From UKL13-2 sp038321965 (GTDB lineage: Bacteria > Pseudomonadota > Gammaproteobacteria > Burkholderiales > Usitatibacteraceae): a stretch of DNA of 64,000 bases. The position numbers were made by a program, and so were the translations under genes. Shown in pieces: positions 49,824-58,738 of this stretch. The notes under the pieces are model-generated. The model saw only the letters and a list, made by a program, of their open reading frames with translations. It did no database searches and was not told the DNA's origin. Position 1 is the stretch's first letter, and each line of letters starts with the position of its first letter. The stretch is taken from assembly GCA_038321965.1 (NCBI GenBank), contig JBBQFL010000019.1, positions 1 through 64,000 of the forward strand. Direction: 5' to 3'.

Positions 49824-51692
49824 TTAGCGGCCGCGCATGAACAGCTTGTCAAGATCGCTGATCGCAAATTGATACCAGGTCGGCCTGCCATGATTACACT
49901 GCCCGGAACGCTCGGTTTCTTCCATTTGGCGCAATAGTGCGTTCATTTCCGGAATCGTCAGGAGTCGATTGGCGCGTACCGCGCCGTGGCATGCCATCGT
50001 GCCGAGAATTTCATCGCGCTGCTCGGTCAGCGCCCGCGACGCGCCGTGTTCAGCGAGGTCATCGAGCAACTCACGGAGCATTGCGGGCGCATCCAGCGTT
50101 GGCAACATGGCTGGTACCGCGCGGATGGCGATGTCCACTGCTGAAAGCGGTGCCAGATCAAAGCCCAGACGCACGAAGAAACTTTGATTGTCGGCGACGA
50201 GTTCCATATCGCGCTCTCCGAGTGCGACAGGGATAGCTGCAAGCAAGGGCTGCGACGCTAGTTGATTTAGATCCAGCGCGGCCTTCAGCTTTTCGTAGAC
50301 GATCCGCTCATGTGCGGCGTGCATGTCGACCAGCACCAGGCCATGGGCGTTCTGCGCTAGTACGTAGATTCCATGCAATTGCGCGAGCGCAAAGCCAAGC
50401 GGCGGGATATCGGATTGATGAACGAACTCATTATTCGGCGCGGTGTTCGGACCATTTTCGCCTCGAACGGCAAGCGGGGAGCGGACTTTACTAAATCCGT
50501 CGTTCGCAGGTTGCCCACGAAGTGCCTCATAAAACGCATGCCGCTCGTTCGCGGCCCAATTTCCAAACGAACCCTGCTGTGCAACTCTTACAAAGCGTTG
50601 GTCCTGCGTTGCATTGATGGGGGCCGACTCAATTCCGCGTTGCCTGGTCTCGGTGATCCATACCTGCGGATCGGCGCTTGGGGCGCTATCGCCCACCGTG
50701 GGTCGCGCGAGCGCTTTTTGCAAGGCATGAAAAACGAACTGGTGTACTGCGCGGGAATCGCGGAATCGAACCTCCGATTTTGCCGGGTGCACATTGACGT
50801 CAACTAGCGCCGGATCGATCGACAAGAACAGTACGTAGGCCGGGTGCCGGTGGCCGTGAAGGATATCGGCAAAGGCACTTCGGACCGCGTGCGTAAGCAG
50901 TTTGTCGCGAACGAAGCGGCCGTTGACGAACAGGAATTGCTGGTCTCTGCTGGCGCGCGAATAGCGTGGCAGTGCGACTCGTCCGGTCAGGCTGAACGCG
51001 ACATTCGGCTCGTCTATTGCGACGCTGGCTTCGCCAAAATCGGCACCCAAAATGTTGACAATGCGGGTGGCCGAGTCATCCGCCTTGTACTGCCAGATCC
51101 GCCGTCCATTGTGGGTCAGCGAAATCGCTACGTGGGGCACGGCCATGGCGATTCGCTGTGCGGCGTCTTCACAATGCCCGAACTCGGTCGCCTCGGTTTT
51201 GAGAAATTTTCTGCGCGCGGGCGTATTGAAAAACAAGTCCGCTGCAGTCACGACCGACCCAACATCGAGCGCGGCCGGCTCTACTGCTGACAAGGTGCCG
51301 CCGATAGCTTCAATTCGGCTCGCATGCGCAGCATCCTGACGCCGGCTGGTAATAATCAATCGTGAAATTGCCGCCAAACTCGCCAGCGCCTCGCCTCGAA
51401 ATCCCAGGCTTGCCACGTTTTCAAGATCGTTTAGTGACGCGATCTTGCTGGTCGCGTGCCGCTCCAGCGCGAGCGGCAAATCTGCAGCCGCCATTCCCAC
51501 GCCATCATCCGCCACCCGCAATCGCTTGACTCCGCCTTCTGTCAAATCAATGTCGATTTGCATTGCGCCGGCATCGAGACTGTTTTCAAGCAACTCTTTC
51601 AGGGCAGCCGCTGGCCTCTCGACGACCTCACCGGCCGCGATTTGGTTAATTAGTAATTCGGGGAGTACCCTGATTGAGGGATGGTCGGCCAA
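49824..51692 (-). CDS. mutL: DNA mismatch repair protein MutL
   Basis: 622 residues. GHKL ATPase motifs: VLPELLINQIAAGEVVERPAAALKELLENSLDAGA, VADDGVGM, HATSKIASLNDL and GFRGEALASLAAIS, then the C-terminal dimerisation domain ending QCNHGRPTWYQFAISDLDKLF. There is no DQHAxxE-type endonuclease motif in that form visible (LVDMHAAHERIVYEKL is present instead), consistent with a methyl-directed system needing MutH or with an inactive site. Confidence 0.95.
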   Translation of the reverse strand: MADHPSIRVLPELLINQIAAGEVVERPAAALKELLENSLDAGAMQIDIDLTEGGVKRLRVADDGVGMAAADLPLALERHATSKIASLNDLENVASLGFRGEALASLAAISRLIITSRRQDAAHASRIEAIGGTLSAVEPAALDVGSVVTAADLFFNTPARRKFLKTEATEFGHCEDAAQRIAMAVPHVAISLTHNGRRIWQYKADDSATRIVNILGADFGEASVAIDEPNVAFSLTGRVALPRYSRASRDQQFLFVNGRFVRDKLLTHAVRSAFADILHGHRHPAYVLFLSIDPALVDVNVHPAKSEVRFRDSRAVHQFVFHALQKALARPTVGDSAPSADPQVWITETRQRGIESAPINATQDQRFVRVAQQGSFGNWAANERHAFYEALRGQPANDGFSKVRSPLAVRGENGPNTAPNNEFVHQSDIPPLGFALAQLHGIYVLAQNAHGLVLVDMHAAHERIVYEKLKAALDLNQLASQPLLAAIPVALGERDMELVADNQSFFVRLGFDLAPLSAVDIAIRAVPAMLPTLDAPAMLRELLDDLAEHGASRALTEQRDEILGTMACHGAVRANRLLTIPEMNALLRQMEETERSGQCNHGRPTWYQFAISDLDKLFMRGR

Positions 51693-51919
51693 GAAACGAT
51701 AGCGATAAAGGAGCGGTTAAATGATGGCTGCGAAGCCTGCCGGTTGGCTGATCAGCGCCAAGCTTCATTCTACCGTGGCGCAATGTACTTTCCAGGCCGC
51801 GGCAAAGCCGCGCCCAGTGTTGCTGACACGAAGCTGACATAGACAAATGTACCCGGAATTACTTGACGCAAGCCCTTGCGAAGTTTATGGTTATCGAATA
51901 AAAAACAAATAGATAGAGA

Positions 51920-54460
51920 ATGTTCAAAGAAACATTCTCACTCGGAGTTTTTACCAAGTGCTTGCAGTGCTCAGTGCATTGCGTCAAAAATGGAAAGCCC
52001 CACGTGTCACCGGCCGATCAAACTGCTGCACAACAGGACCAGACTAAAGAGTTTTCTCTTTCGGCGCCAATAGCAGCTGATGACCGCACTTTCGTCGCTA
52101 AACACATTTTTTCTGAGCAGGTTCGACTACTTTATCGATTCTCACTGGCTGGGTACCTTGCCGAGCTGGTGGTGACTTTTCTGCTGGGTGCACTGCTGTG
52201 GAACGAACTAGGGCAGCGCCCTGAACTGTTCGCGTGGTTCGCAGCGGCGTTTTTCCTGATGATTACGCGATACGGGCTCTACAACTTTTTTGTCCGCGCC
52301 AACCCACCACTGGCAGCCATGGACAAGTGGCAGACATTTTTCATGGTTGGCAGCTTGATGCTTGCGGTGCTCTGGGGGCTGATGGGTTCGGTCCTGTTAC
52401 CGAAAACCGGTTCCACCCAATTGCCGGTGATGATGCTGGTGGCACTGCTGACAACTGGAGCAATGACCTACTATGCACCGCATCGAACCTTGTATTTTTT
52501 CTATGCGCTGCTGTCATTGCTGCCAATGGGTGTCGTCACGTTCGGGTTCGGTGATCGCAACGGCTCCCTGCTTGGCGCGGCCATCATCATCCTGGCGGGA
52601 CTGCTCGTTTTTGTACATAGTAAAGTCCACAAAGCGCTGGTGGAATCGCTAACGGCACGTTTTGACAACTTGTTGATCGCCATGCGCCTAAAGGAAGAAA
52701 AGCTTCGCGTCGAGCGCGTAAATCTGGCACTCGGCCAGGAGAGTGGCGAGCGCCGCAAGGCGGAACGTGCTGAGCTGCTTGCCTTGCAGCGGCTGAGGCT
52801 GCATTTGGAACGAACACCATTGGGTGTTATTGAGTGGGACATGGATTTTCGGGTTTCCACCTGGAATCCCTCCGCCGAAGCCATTTTTGGGTACTCGGCG
52901 GGCGAAGTGATTGGCGAATCCGGCTACATGCTCACCGAAGGCACTCAGGATAGTGAACGACTGGCGGCAATGTGGCTGGAGTTGGCCAATGCGCCAGGTT
53001 CGACCCGCGCGACCCTTACCAACAAGGTGAAACGCGGCGAGATCATTCACACCGAGTGGTACAACACGCCGTTGGTGGACAACGAGGGCATCATGATCGG
53101 GGTCGCCTCGCTGGTGCAAGACATCACCGAGCGCCTGAATACCGAGCGCACCATTCACTATATGGCGCATCACGACACGTTGACTGGCTTGCCAAATCGA
53201 CGCTTGATGCAAGACCGTTTGAATCAGTCGATACTGCAGGCGCGCCGCCAGCAGAAGCACGTTGCACTGCTGTTTCTCGATCTGGATCGCTTCAAGCTCG
53301 TCAACGATACATTGGGACACGAGACCGGCGACTACGTGTTGCGCGACATCGCCAAGAAATTGAGCAACGTCGTGCGCGAAGGCGACACGGTTTCTCGTGA
53401 GGGCGGCGACGAGTTCCTGATCATCTTGCCCGATCTCGACAAGCCTGAATTCGCGCAAATTGTCGCTGCGAAAATACTTGATGAGCTGGCCAAGCCCATT
53501 GAAGTTTCAGGTCATGAACTTACCGTCACTGCATCCATCGGCATCTCCCATTACCCGAACGACGCCACGGACGTGCAGCAGTTGCTGAAGCACGCCGACT
53601 CGGCCATGTATCAGGCGAAGGATGCAGGCCGCAATACCGCACGCTTCTTTACGAGTGATTTGAATTTCCTGTTATCGAAACGCCTGGAGGTGGAGTCCAG
53701 GCTGCGCCGCGGCATCGAGCGAAATGAGTTTTTCCTGCGCTTTCAACCGCAAGTCGATGTGCTCAGCAACCGCATTGTCGGTGTTGAAGCACTATTGCGC
53801 TGGAACGACCCGCAACACGGTGAGATTTTCCCCAAAGACTTCATTTCTATCGCAGAAGAGCTCGGCCTCATCGTCCCACTGGGAGAATGGGTGTTTCGCA
53901 CGGCGTGCCAGCAAATCAAGGCCTGGGATCAAGAAGGCTACCGAGATATCTCCGTCTCGGTCAACCTGTCGCCGAGACAGTTTGTGTCGCGCAAGCTCTT
54001 GCCATCAATGAAACTGGCTTTGATGGAAACCGGCATTGACGCCACGCGCATCGATCTCGAAATCACCGAGTCCGTGGCGATGCGGAACCTGGAACAATCC
54101 ATCGAAATTCTCGCGGAGTTGCGTCGGCTTGGTGCGACGATTTCAGTCGATGATTTTGGCGTCGGCTATTCGTCGCTCGGCCAATTGCGTAGACTACCTG
54201 CACAAACGCTCAAGATTGACGCCAGTTTTATCTCGCAAATCCCCGACGACGCCAACAGTTGCTCCATCACCGAGGCAATCATTGCGATGGCTAAACGGCT
54301 GCGCTTGCGAACCGTGGCGGAAGGCGTGGAAACCACGGCACAGCTAGACTTCCTGCGCGCCAACGGTTGCGATGCCTATCAAGGCTATCTGTTCGCCAAA
54401 CCACTTACGGCGATTGAGGTCACGTCGATGTTCAAGGCGCAACGCGCGGCCGCAGCCTAG
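51920..54460 (+). CDS. Membrane-bound sensor with PAS, GGDEF and EAL domains
   Basis: 846 residues. A hydrophobic N-terminal part (about 65-255) has six to seven membrane helices (LYRFSLAGYLAELVVTFLLG, LPVMMLVALLTTGAMTY, YALLSLLPMGVVTFGFG, LLGAAIIILAGLLVFVHS). A helical linker and PAS domain (about 290-405; LGVIEWDMDFRVSTWNPSAEAIFGYSAGEVIG) precede a GGDEF domain with intact EGGDEF (about 493-498) and the inhibitory-site region, then an EAL domain with VEALLRW (about 621) and DDFGVGYSS. Both domains look potentially active. It interrupts the mutL-amiC neighbourhood on the opposite strand. Confidence 0.9.
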   Translation: MFKETFSLGVFTKCLQCSVHCVKNGKPHVSPADQTAAQQDQTKEFSLSAPIAADDRTFVAKHIFSEQVRLLYRFSLAGYLAELVVTFLLGALLWNELGQRPELFAWFAAAFFLMITRYGLYNFFVRANPPLAAMDKWQTFFMVGSLMLAVLWGLMGSVLLPKTGSTQLPVMMLVALLTTGAMTYYAPHRTLYFFYALLSLLPMGVVTFGFGDRNGSLLGAAIIILAGLLVFVHSKVHKALVESLTARFDNLLIAMRLKEEKLRVERVNLALGQESGERRKAERAELLALQRLRLHLERTPLGVIEWDMDFRVSTWNPSAEAIFGYSAGEVIGESGYMLTEGTQDSERLAAMWLELANAPGSTRATLTNKVKRGEIIHTEWYNTPLVDNEGIMIGVASLVQDITERLNTERTIHYMAHHDTLTGLPNRRLMQDRLNQSILQARRQQKHVALLFLDLDRFKLVNDTLGHETGDYVLRDIAKKLSNVVREGDTVSREGGDEFLIILPDLDKPEFAQIVAAKILDELAKPIEVSGHELTVTASIGISHYPNDATDVQQLLKHADSAMYQAKDAGRNTARFFTSDLNFLLSKRLEVESRLRRGIERNEFFLRFQPQVDVLSNRIVGVEALLRWNDPQHGEIFPKDFISIAEELGLIVPLGEWVFRTACQQIKAWDQEGYRDISVSVNLSPRQFVSRKLLPSMKLALMETGIDATRIDLEITESVAMRNLEQSIEILAELRRLGATISVDDFGVGYSSLGQLRRLPAQTLKIDASFISQIPDDANSCSITEAIIAMAKRLRLRTVAEGVETTAQLDFLRANGCDAYQGYLFAKPLTAIEVTSMFKAQRAAAA

Positions 54461-54505
54461 CAGCCCGCCGGACTTGAAGGAAATTGGCTACAAATGACCC
54501 AGCGG

Positions 54506-55909
54506 CTACGCGCGCGCGATCGGGGGGTTTTTTGCGAAATAACGTCTGATGCCGTCGGCAATCGCGCCCGCCAATTTGTTCTGATAACCAGGATCACGCA
54601 ATTTGGTTTCCTCGGCGGGGTTGGAGATGAACGCTGTCTCCACGAGAATTGACGGAATATCGGGTGCCTTGAGGACGGCGAACCCAGCCTGTTCAACGCT
54701 GGCCTTGTGAAGCCGATTGAATTCCCCCAATTCGCTCAATACGAGTTTGCCCAGCTTCAAGCTATCATTGATCTGCGCGGTCTGTGAGAGGTCTAACAAC
54801 GTGCGGGCAAGAAACCCATCCTTGGTATTAAGATTCACGCCGCCGATAAGGTCGGCTTCATTTTCACGATTCGCCAACCACTTGGCTGCGGTTGAGGTCG
54901 CGCCCCGCTCGGACAAGGCGAATACCGACGAGCCATTAGCCTGCGGATGGATGAAAGCGTCTGCGTGCAGGCTGACAAACAAGTCTGCGTGCAGGCGCCG
55001 GGCGCGATACACCCGTTGTTCTAGCGGCACAAAAAAATCTGCGTCGCGCGTAAGTGCAATGCGAAAGCTGGAATCGTCGTGCAGCTTGCTTTTGAGCAGT
55101 TTCGCGATAACAAGAACGATGTCTTTCTCGCGTGTCCCACGGCGTCCGATTGCGCCGGGATCTTCTCCGCCGTGGCCAGGATCGAGTACGACGATGATCG
55201 GCCTGGGTTGCTTGCGTCCACTGACGATGGCGGACGGCTTATTCGGTTTTGTCGATTTCTCAATACTCGAGTCGCCCGCGACGATGGACACTCCCTCCTT
55301 CGCGGGCGCCGTCGAGTCCGCCAATTTGTTATTGGTTGTTGGCGGTAGGTCAGAGCCGTCTTTTCGCGGCTTAGAGGCAGAAACTATTGGATTACTTACC
55401 GGTGCTGAATCGAGCGCGCCGACGGTCAAATTTTCGGGCGCACTATTTTTTCCAAAAACGGCAACATCATCGTTCAGCAAAGCCAGCATCGGATCTTTTG
55501 GCTTGGCGGGATAGATATCGAGCATGAGCCGGTGACCGAACTCGCCTGCAGGTGGCACCGCAAATACCTGCGGCTTCACTTCCGTACGCAGGTCAAGCAC
55601 GACACGAATGACATTCGTGCGATTGACGCCAACACGTGCTGACTGGATGTACGGATCGTTCGTGCCGATTTTGGCGGCCAGTTCCTTGAGCGCCGGCCCG
55701 AGTTCGACGTTTTCGATATCGATGACCAGCCGCTCGGGATCTTTGACAAAAAAATGCTGGACCTTTAAAGCCGTCGGTGACTCGAAAGTCACGCGCGTGT
55801 ACTCGTTGGCGGGCCAGACACGGGCAGAGGAAACTTTGGTGGCTGCGAACACATCCCGCGCCAGTAGCGGTGACAATATCAACGGCATCGACAAGAATGC
55901 CCTGCGCAT
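54506..55909 (-). CDS. amiC: N-acetylmuramoyl-L-alanine amidase (AmiC-like)
   Basis: 467 residues from the ATG at 55909; the frame extends into tsaE upstream but the longer start has no support. The N-terminus MRRAFLSMPLILSPLL is export-like with an RRAFL pair (twin-arginine pattern). An AMIN domain (about 40-140) binds peptidoglycan, and the Amidase_3 domain has VVLDPGHGGEDPGAIG, LTRDADFFVPLEQR, FVSLHADAF and ILVETAFISNPAEE (zinc ligands and catalytic Glu). It splits septal murein in the periplasm. It follows tsaE at 50 bases. Confidence 0.92.
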   Translation of the reverse strand: MRRAFLSMPLILSPLLARDVFAATKVSSARVWPANEYTRVTFESPTALKVQHFFVKDPERLVIDIENVELGPALKELAAKIGTNDPYIQSARVGVNRTNVIRVVLDLRTEVKPQVFAVPPAGEFGHRLMLDIYPAKPKDPMLALLNDDVAVFGKNSAPENLTVGALDSAPVSNPIVSASKPRKDGSDLPPTTNNKLADSTAPAKEGVSIVAGDSSIEKSTKPNKPSAIVSGRKQPRPIIVVLDPGHGGEDPGAIGRRGTREKDIVLVIAKLLKSKLHDDSSFRIALTRDADFFVPLEQRVYRARRLHADLFVSLHADAFIHPQANGSSVFALSERGATSTAAKWLANRENEADLIGGVNLNTKDGFLARTLLDLSQTAQINDSLKLGKLVLSELGEFNRLHKASVEQAGFAVLKAPDIPSILVETAFISNPAEETKLRDPGYQNKLAGAIADGIRRYFAKNPPIARA

Positions 55910-55959
55910 CAGGTTTGGCGGCGCGCCACGCTCAACGGCTATATTGCGTATTTGCCCGG

Positions 55960-56490
55960 TCACGCCGGGAGTATGGTCCTGATGGTGCGTTGCATCTGCC
56001 TGCCCTTTATCGAGAGGGCCGCGATGCTCGCTTGCCTGGTATCCATTGCGGTCGATTTCAACGCGATCCGCAGGTCTGGAAGTGGCAACAATTCCCCGGC
56101 CTTCTCCGGCCACTCCACCAGACAAATATTCGTCTCGTTGAAGAGATCGCGAAATCCGGCTTCTTGCCATTCCTCAGGTTCGCCAAAGCGATAAAAATCA
56201 AAGTGATACAAGTTTAACCCAGAAATTACATAAAGTTCAACCAAAGTATAAGATGGGCTTTTTACCCTTCCGGAATAGCCCAGGCTGCGCAGGACCCCAC
56301 GCGACAACGTAGTCTTGCCGGCACCCAGGTCACCCGAGAGGTAGATGAGGGCACCGCCAGCGCACTTAACCAACGCAACAGCAATCGCGGCGCCCAGCGC
56401 AAGCGTCGCCACTTCATCGGCAAGCGGCAGATGCAACTCCTCGGAATTGCTCAAAACTGAATCGATCACGCTAAACTCAACTGATGACAT
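55960..56490 (-). CDS. tsaE: tRNA threonylcarbamoyladenosine biosynthesis ATPase TsaE
   Basis: 176 residues with P-loop YLSGDLGAGKTTLSRGVLRSLGY, VKSPSYTLVELY and LYHFDFYRF, LVEWPEKAG, the TsaE set. It is part of the TsaB-TsaD-TsaE enzyme making t6A37 of ANN-decoding tRNAs. The start shown is the first ATG; it overlaps head-to-head with the queG start (56484) by seven bases. The family usually starts closer to the LPLADE segment, about 18 residues later, so a shorter start is possible although no ATG is available there. Confidence 0.92.
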   Translation of the reverse strand: MSSVEFSVIDSVLSNSEELHLPLADEVATLALGAAIAVALVKCAGGALIYLSGDLGAGKTTLSRGVLRSLGYSGRVKSPSYTLVELYVISGLNLYHFDFYRFGEPEEWQEAGFRDLFNETNICLVEWPEKAGELLPLPDLRIALKSTAMDTRQASIAALSIKGRQMQRTIRTILPA

Positions 56491-57572
56491 CGACCGATCT
56501 CGACTTCTCGCAACTTGCCGTTGAAATAAAAGCCTGGGGCCGCGAGCTGGGATTTCAGGAAGTCGGCATCAGCGATACTGACCTGTCTCGCGAGGAGATT
56601 TTTCTTCAGCAATGGCTAGATTCCGGATATCAAGGTGACATGGATTATATGGCCCGGCACGGGACAGCGCGAACCCGGCCCAACGAGTTGGTGCCCGGGA
56701 CGGTAAGAGTGATTTCGGTGAGGCTAAACTATAAGCCGGCCGCTGCGCGCGATAGCTGGGAAACACTGGATGAGCCCGATGCAGCCTTTATCTCTCGCTA
56801 CGCCCTGGGGCGCGATTATCACAAAGTGCTACGCGGCAAATTGCAAGCTCTGGCGACCAGAATTGAGCAGCGGGTTGACAATTTCACCTACCGCGTATTT
56901 ACGGATTCTGCCCCGGTGATGGAAGTCTCGCTCGCGCGGAAGGCAGGACTCGGATGGCGTGGCAAACACACATTGTTGCTCACTCGTGATGCCGGGTCAT
57001 GGTTTTTTCTTGGCGAGCTATATACCAATCTTCCATTGCCAGTCGATGGCGTCGTCACTGAGCATTGTGGCACCTGCACAAAATGCATCGACATTTGCCC
57101 GACACGGGCCATCATTGCACCCTATACGCTGGATGCCCGCCGTTGCATTTCTTACCTGACCATTGAACACAAGGGCTCAATCCCAGTTGAGCTGCGTCCG
57201 CTGATGGGAAATCGCATCTACGGCTGCGACGACTGTCAGCTCGTCTGCCCCTGGAACAGATTCGCAAGCGCTACCGCAGAAAAGCATTTTTCTGTTCGCA
57301 ATGGCTTGGACGACGTGTCGCTGCTCGCGCTATTTCAATGGACCGAGGAAGAGTTCAATCAGCGGCTCGAAGGCTCAGCGATTCGCCGCATCGGCCATGA
57401 ACGCTGGTTGCGCAATATTGCAGTCGCGTTGGGAAATGCGCTGCGGAGCGCAACCAATAATGAAGCGATAGCACGCATCAGTGCGGCGCTACTTGTACAC
57501 AAGCTCCACACCGCCGCACTCGTACGCGAACACGTGACGTGGGCGCTGGAACAAGCCCCCACGCTCGAATGA
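56484..57572 (+). CDS. queG: Epoxyqueuosine reductase
   Basis: 362 residues. FSQLAVEIKAWGRELGFQEVGISDTDLS matches the family opening, so the start at 56484 is well supported. Two 4Fe-4S clusters: CGTCTKCIDICPTRAI (about 195-210) and the CDDCQLVCPWN cluster (about 249-259). The cobalamin-binding N-terminal part precedes. It reduces epoxyqueuosine to queuosine, completing the pathway started by Tgt. It diverges from tsaE. Confidence 0.95.
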   Translation: MTSTDLDFSQLAVEIKAWGRELGFQEVGISDTDLSREEIFLQQWLDSGYQGDMDYMARHGTARTRPNELVPGTVRVISVRLNYKPAAARDSWETLDEPDAAFISRYALGRDYHKVLRGKLQALATRIEQRVDNFTYRVFTDSAPVMEVSLARKAGLGWRGKHTLLLTRDAGSWFFLGELYTNLPLPVDGVVTEHCGTCTKCIDICPTRAIIAPYTLDARRCISYLTIEHKGSIPVELRPLMGNRIYGCDDCQLVCPWNRFASATAEKHFSVRNGLDDVSLLALFQWTEEEFNQRLEGSAIRRIGHERWLRNIAVALGNALRSATNNEAIARISAALLVHKLHTAALVREHVTWALEQAPTLE

Positions 57573-57590
57573 GCCAAAAAACGAAGACTG

Positions 57591-57797
57591 CTAAGTACCT
57601 GCGGCCACCGCAACCTTGCGCATAGGCGTGGTGAGCCAAATCACCTGCGTATTATTGGTACGTGCCCATTTCTCGACCAGTTCAATTTTCTGCTGGTCGA
57701 CAACTTCGACGTAACCCGGAGTGCTCGGCCATGTCGCACAACCGCCGAGCATTAACGCACTACTTGCCAGACACATATTCAGCATCACTTTTTTCAT
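57591..57797 (-). CDS. Small predicted lipoprotein
   Basis: 68 residues from the ATG at 57797, with GGAGG before it. A lipoprotein signal with the lipobox LGGC (acylated Cys about residue 20) is followed by a short mature part (ATWPSTPGYVEVVDQQKIELVEKWARTNN...). No recognisable domain. It converges with queG at 18 bases. Confidence 0.7.
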   Translation of the reverse strand: MKKVMLNMCLASSALMLGGCATWPSTPGYVEVVDQQKIELVEKWARTNNTQVIWLTTPMRKVAVAAGT

Positions 57798-58023
57798 CGC
57801 ATCCTCCATAAAAATGGACACCCAACGTGGACGAAAAGTGGGATGCGGATAAGTCATCCCGCAATCAGGCTACACCCGCCGAACTCACCTTGCAAGCGCA
57901 TTCCAGCGCAACAATCGGTCTATCATTTCAGCGCTACTTACTGTTACGTCGCGCGACGTTTTGCGACATAAAATCACTCCCGTCGCGACGGCATTTGGGT
58001 TAATCAGCGCCACAATGGCGCGA

Positions 58024-58698
58024 CTAGATGAACGCTTTCTTGCCATCGCGGTAGCGCCGCGCTGCCTTCGGATTTTCCAAGGCTTCAAGAAGTGCCGCGT
58101 GCAACTCGTAGCGATTGATGTCGCGTCCGGATTCCTCGACGCCTTTGGCAAAGCCCAGCGCAACTGCATTTCCGGCAAGTCGCAAGCCATCGTCTTCAAG
58201 CGGTCCCGCCAGTGGTTCAGCAGGTTGCTCGAACGCGGAACGGCAGGTATCTACAGAAAGTGAATAGTACTTCCTGCACGCCGCAGGGCGGGCTTCATAG
58301 ACGCTGCAGGCGCCATCAATCAACAGCGCACAGGGGATTCCTGCCTGTGTATGCTGCAATGCCGCCAACGGCGCAATACGTGCGCCGTTGGCAGCCAATC
58401 TTTGCCTCACGTCCAACTGCTCTGCCTGCGTCATTCGAACGCGAATGTGATCTGCGAGCACAAAGGCTTCGTAAGGGCGGATTTCTACCCGCTGATGGCA
58501 GCAGTAGTTGCAGCCGCGTTTGCAGGCAAGCCGCAATTTTGTTGTGCTGATAACCGTACCCTGCTCGCGCGCAAGTCGGGCATACATCCGCACCACCTGC
58601 GTGCGAACGGCACTCCCGTCGCGCGCGGTCGCGTTACGCGCTTCAGCGCGCTCCTGCTCAAAAATTGCCTGCAAACCGACCGGTACAGTCTCGGTCAC
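58024..58698 (-). CDS. YkgJ-family cysteine cluster protein
   Basis: 224 residues. The metal-binding cluster CKRGCNYCCHQRVEIRPYE (about 59-77), with a C-x3-C-x2-CC spacing, and later ACSVYEARPAACRKYYSLSVDTC match the YkgJ (zinc/iron-chelating) family. The other regions are helical. Function not established. It lies alone between the lipoprotein and htpG. Confidence 0.8.
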   Translation of the reverse strand: MTETVPVGLQAIFEQERAEARNATARDGSAVRTQVVRMYARLAREQGTVISTTKLRLACKRGCNYCCHQRVEIRPYEAFVLADHIRVRMTQAEQLDVRQRLAANGARIAPLAALQHTQAGIPCALLIDGACSVYEARPAACRKYYSLSVDTCRSAFEQPAEPLAGPLEDDGLRLAGNAVALGFAKGVEESGRDINRYELHAALLEALENPKAARRYRDGKKAFI

Positions 58699-58738
58699 AG
58701 CCAGACTTGCGAAGACAAATTATGTACAGCGCGACGCA

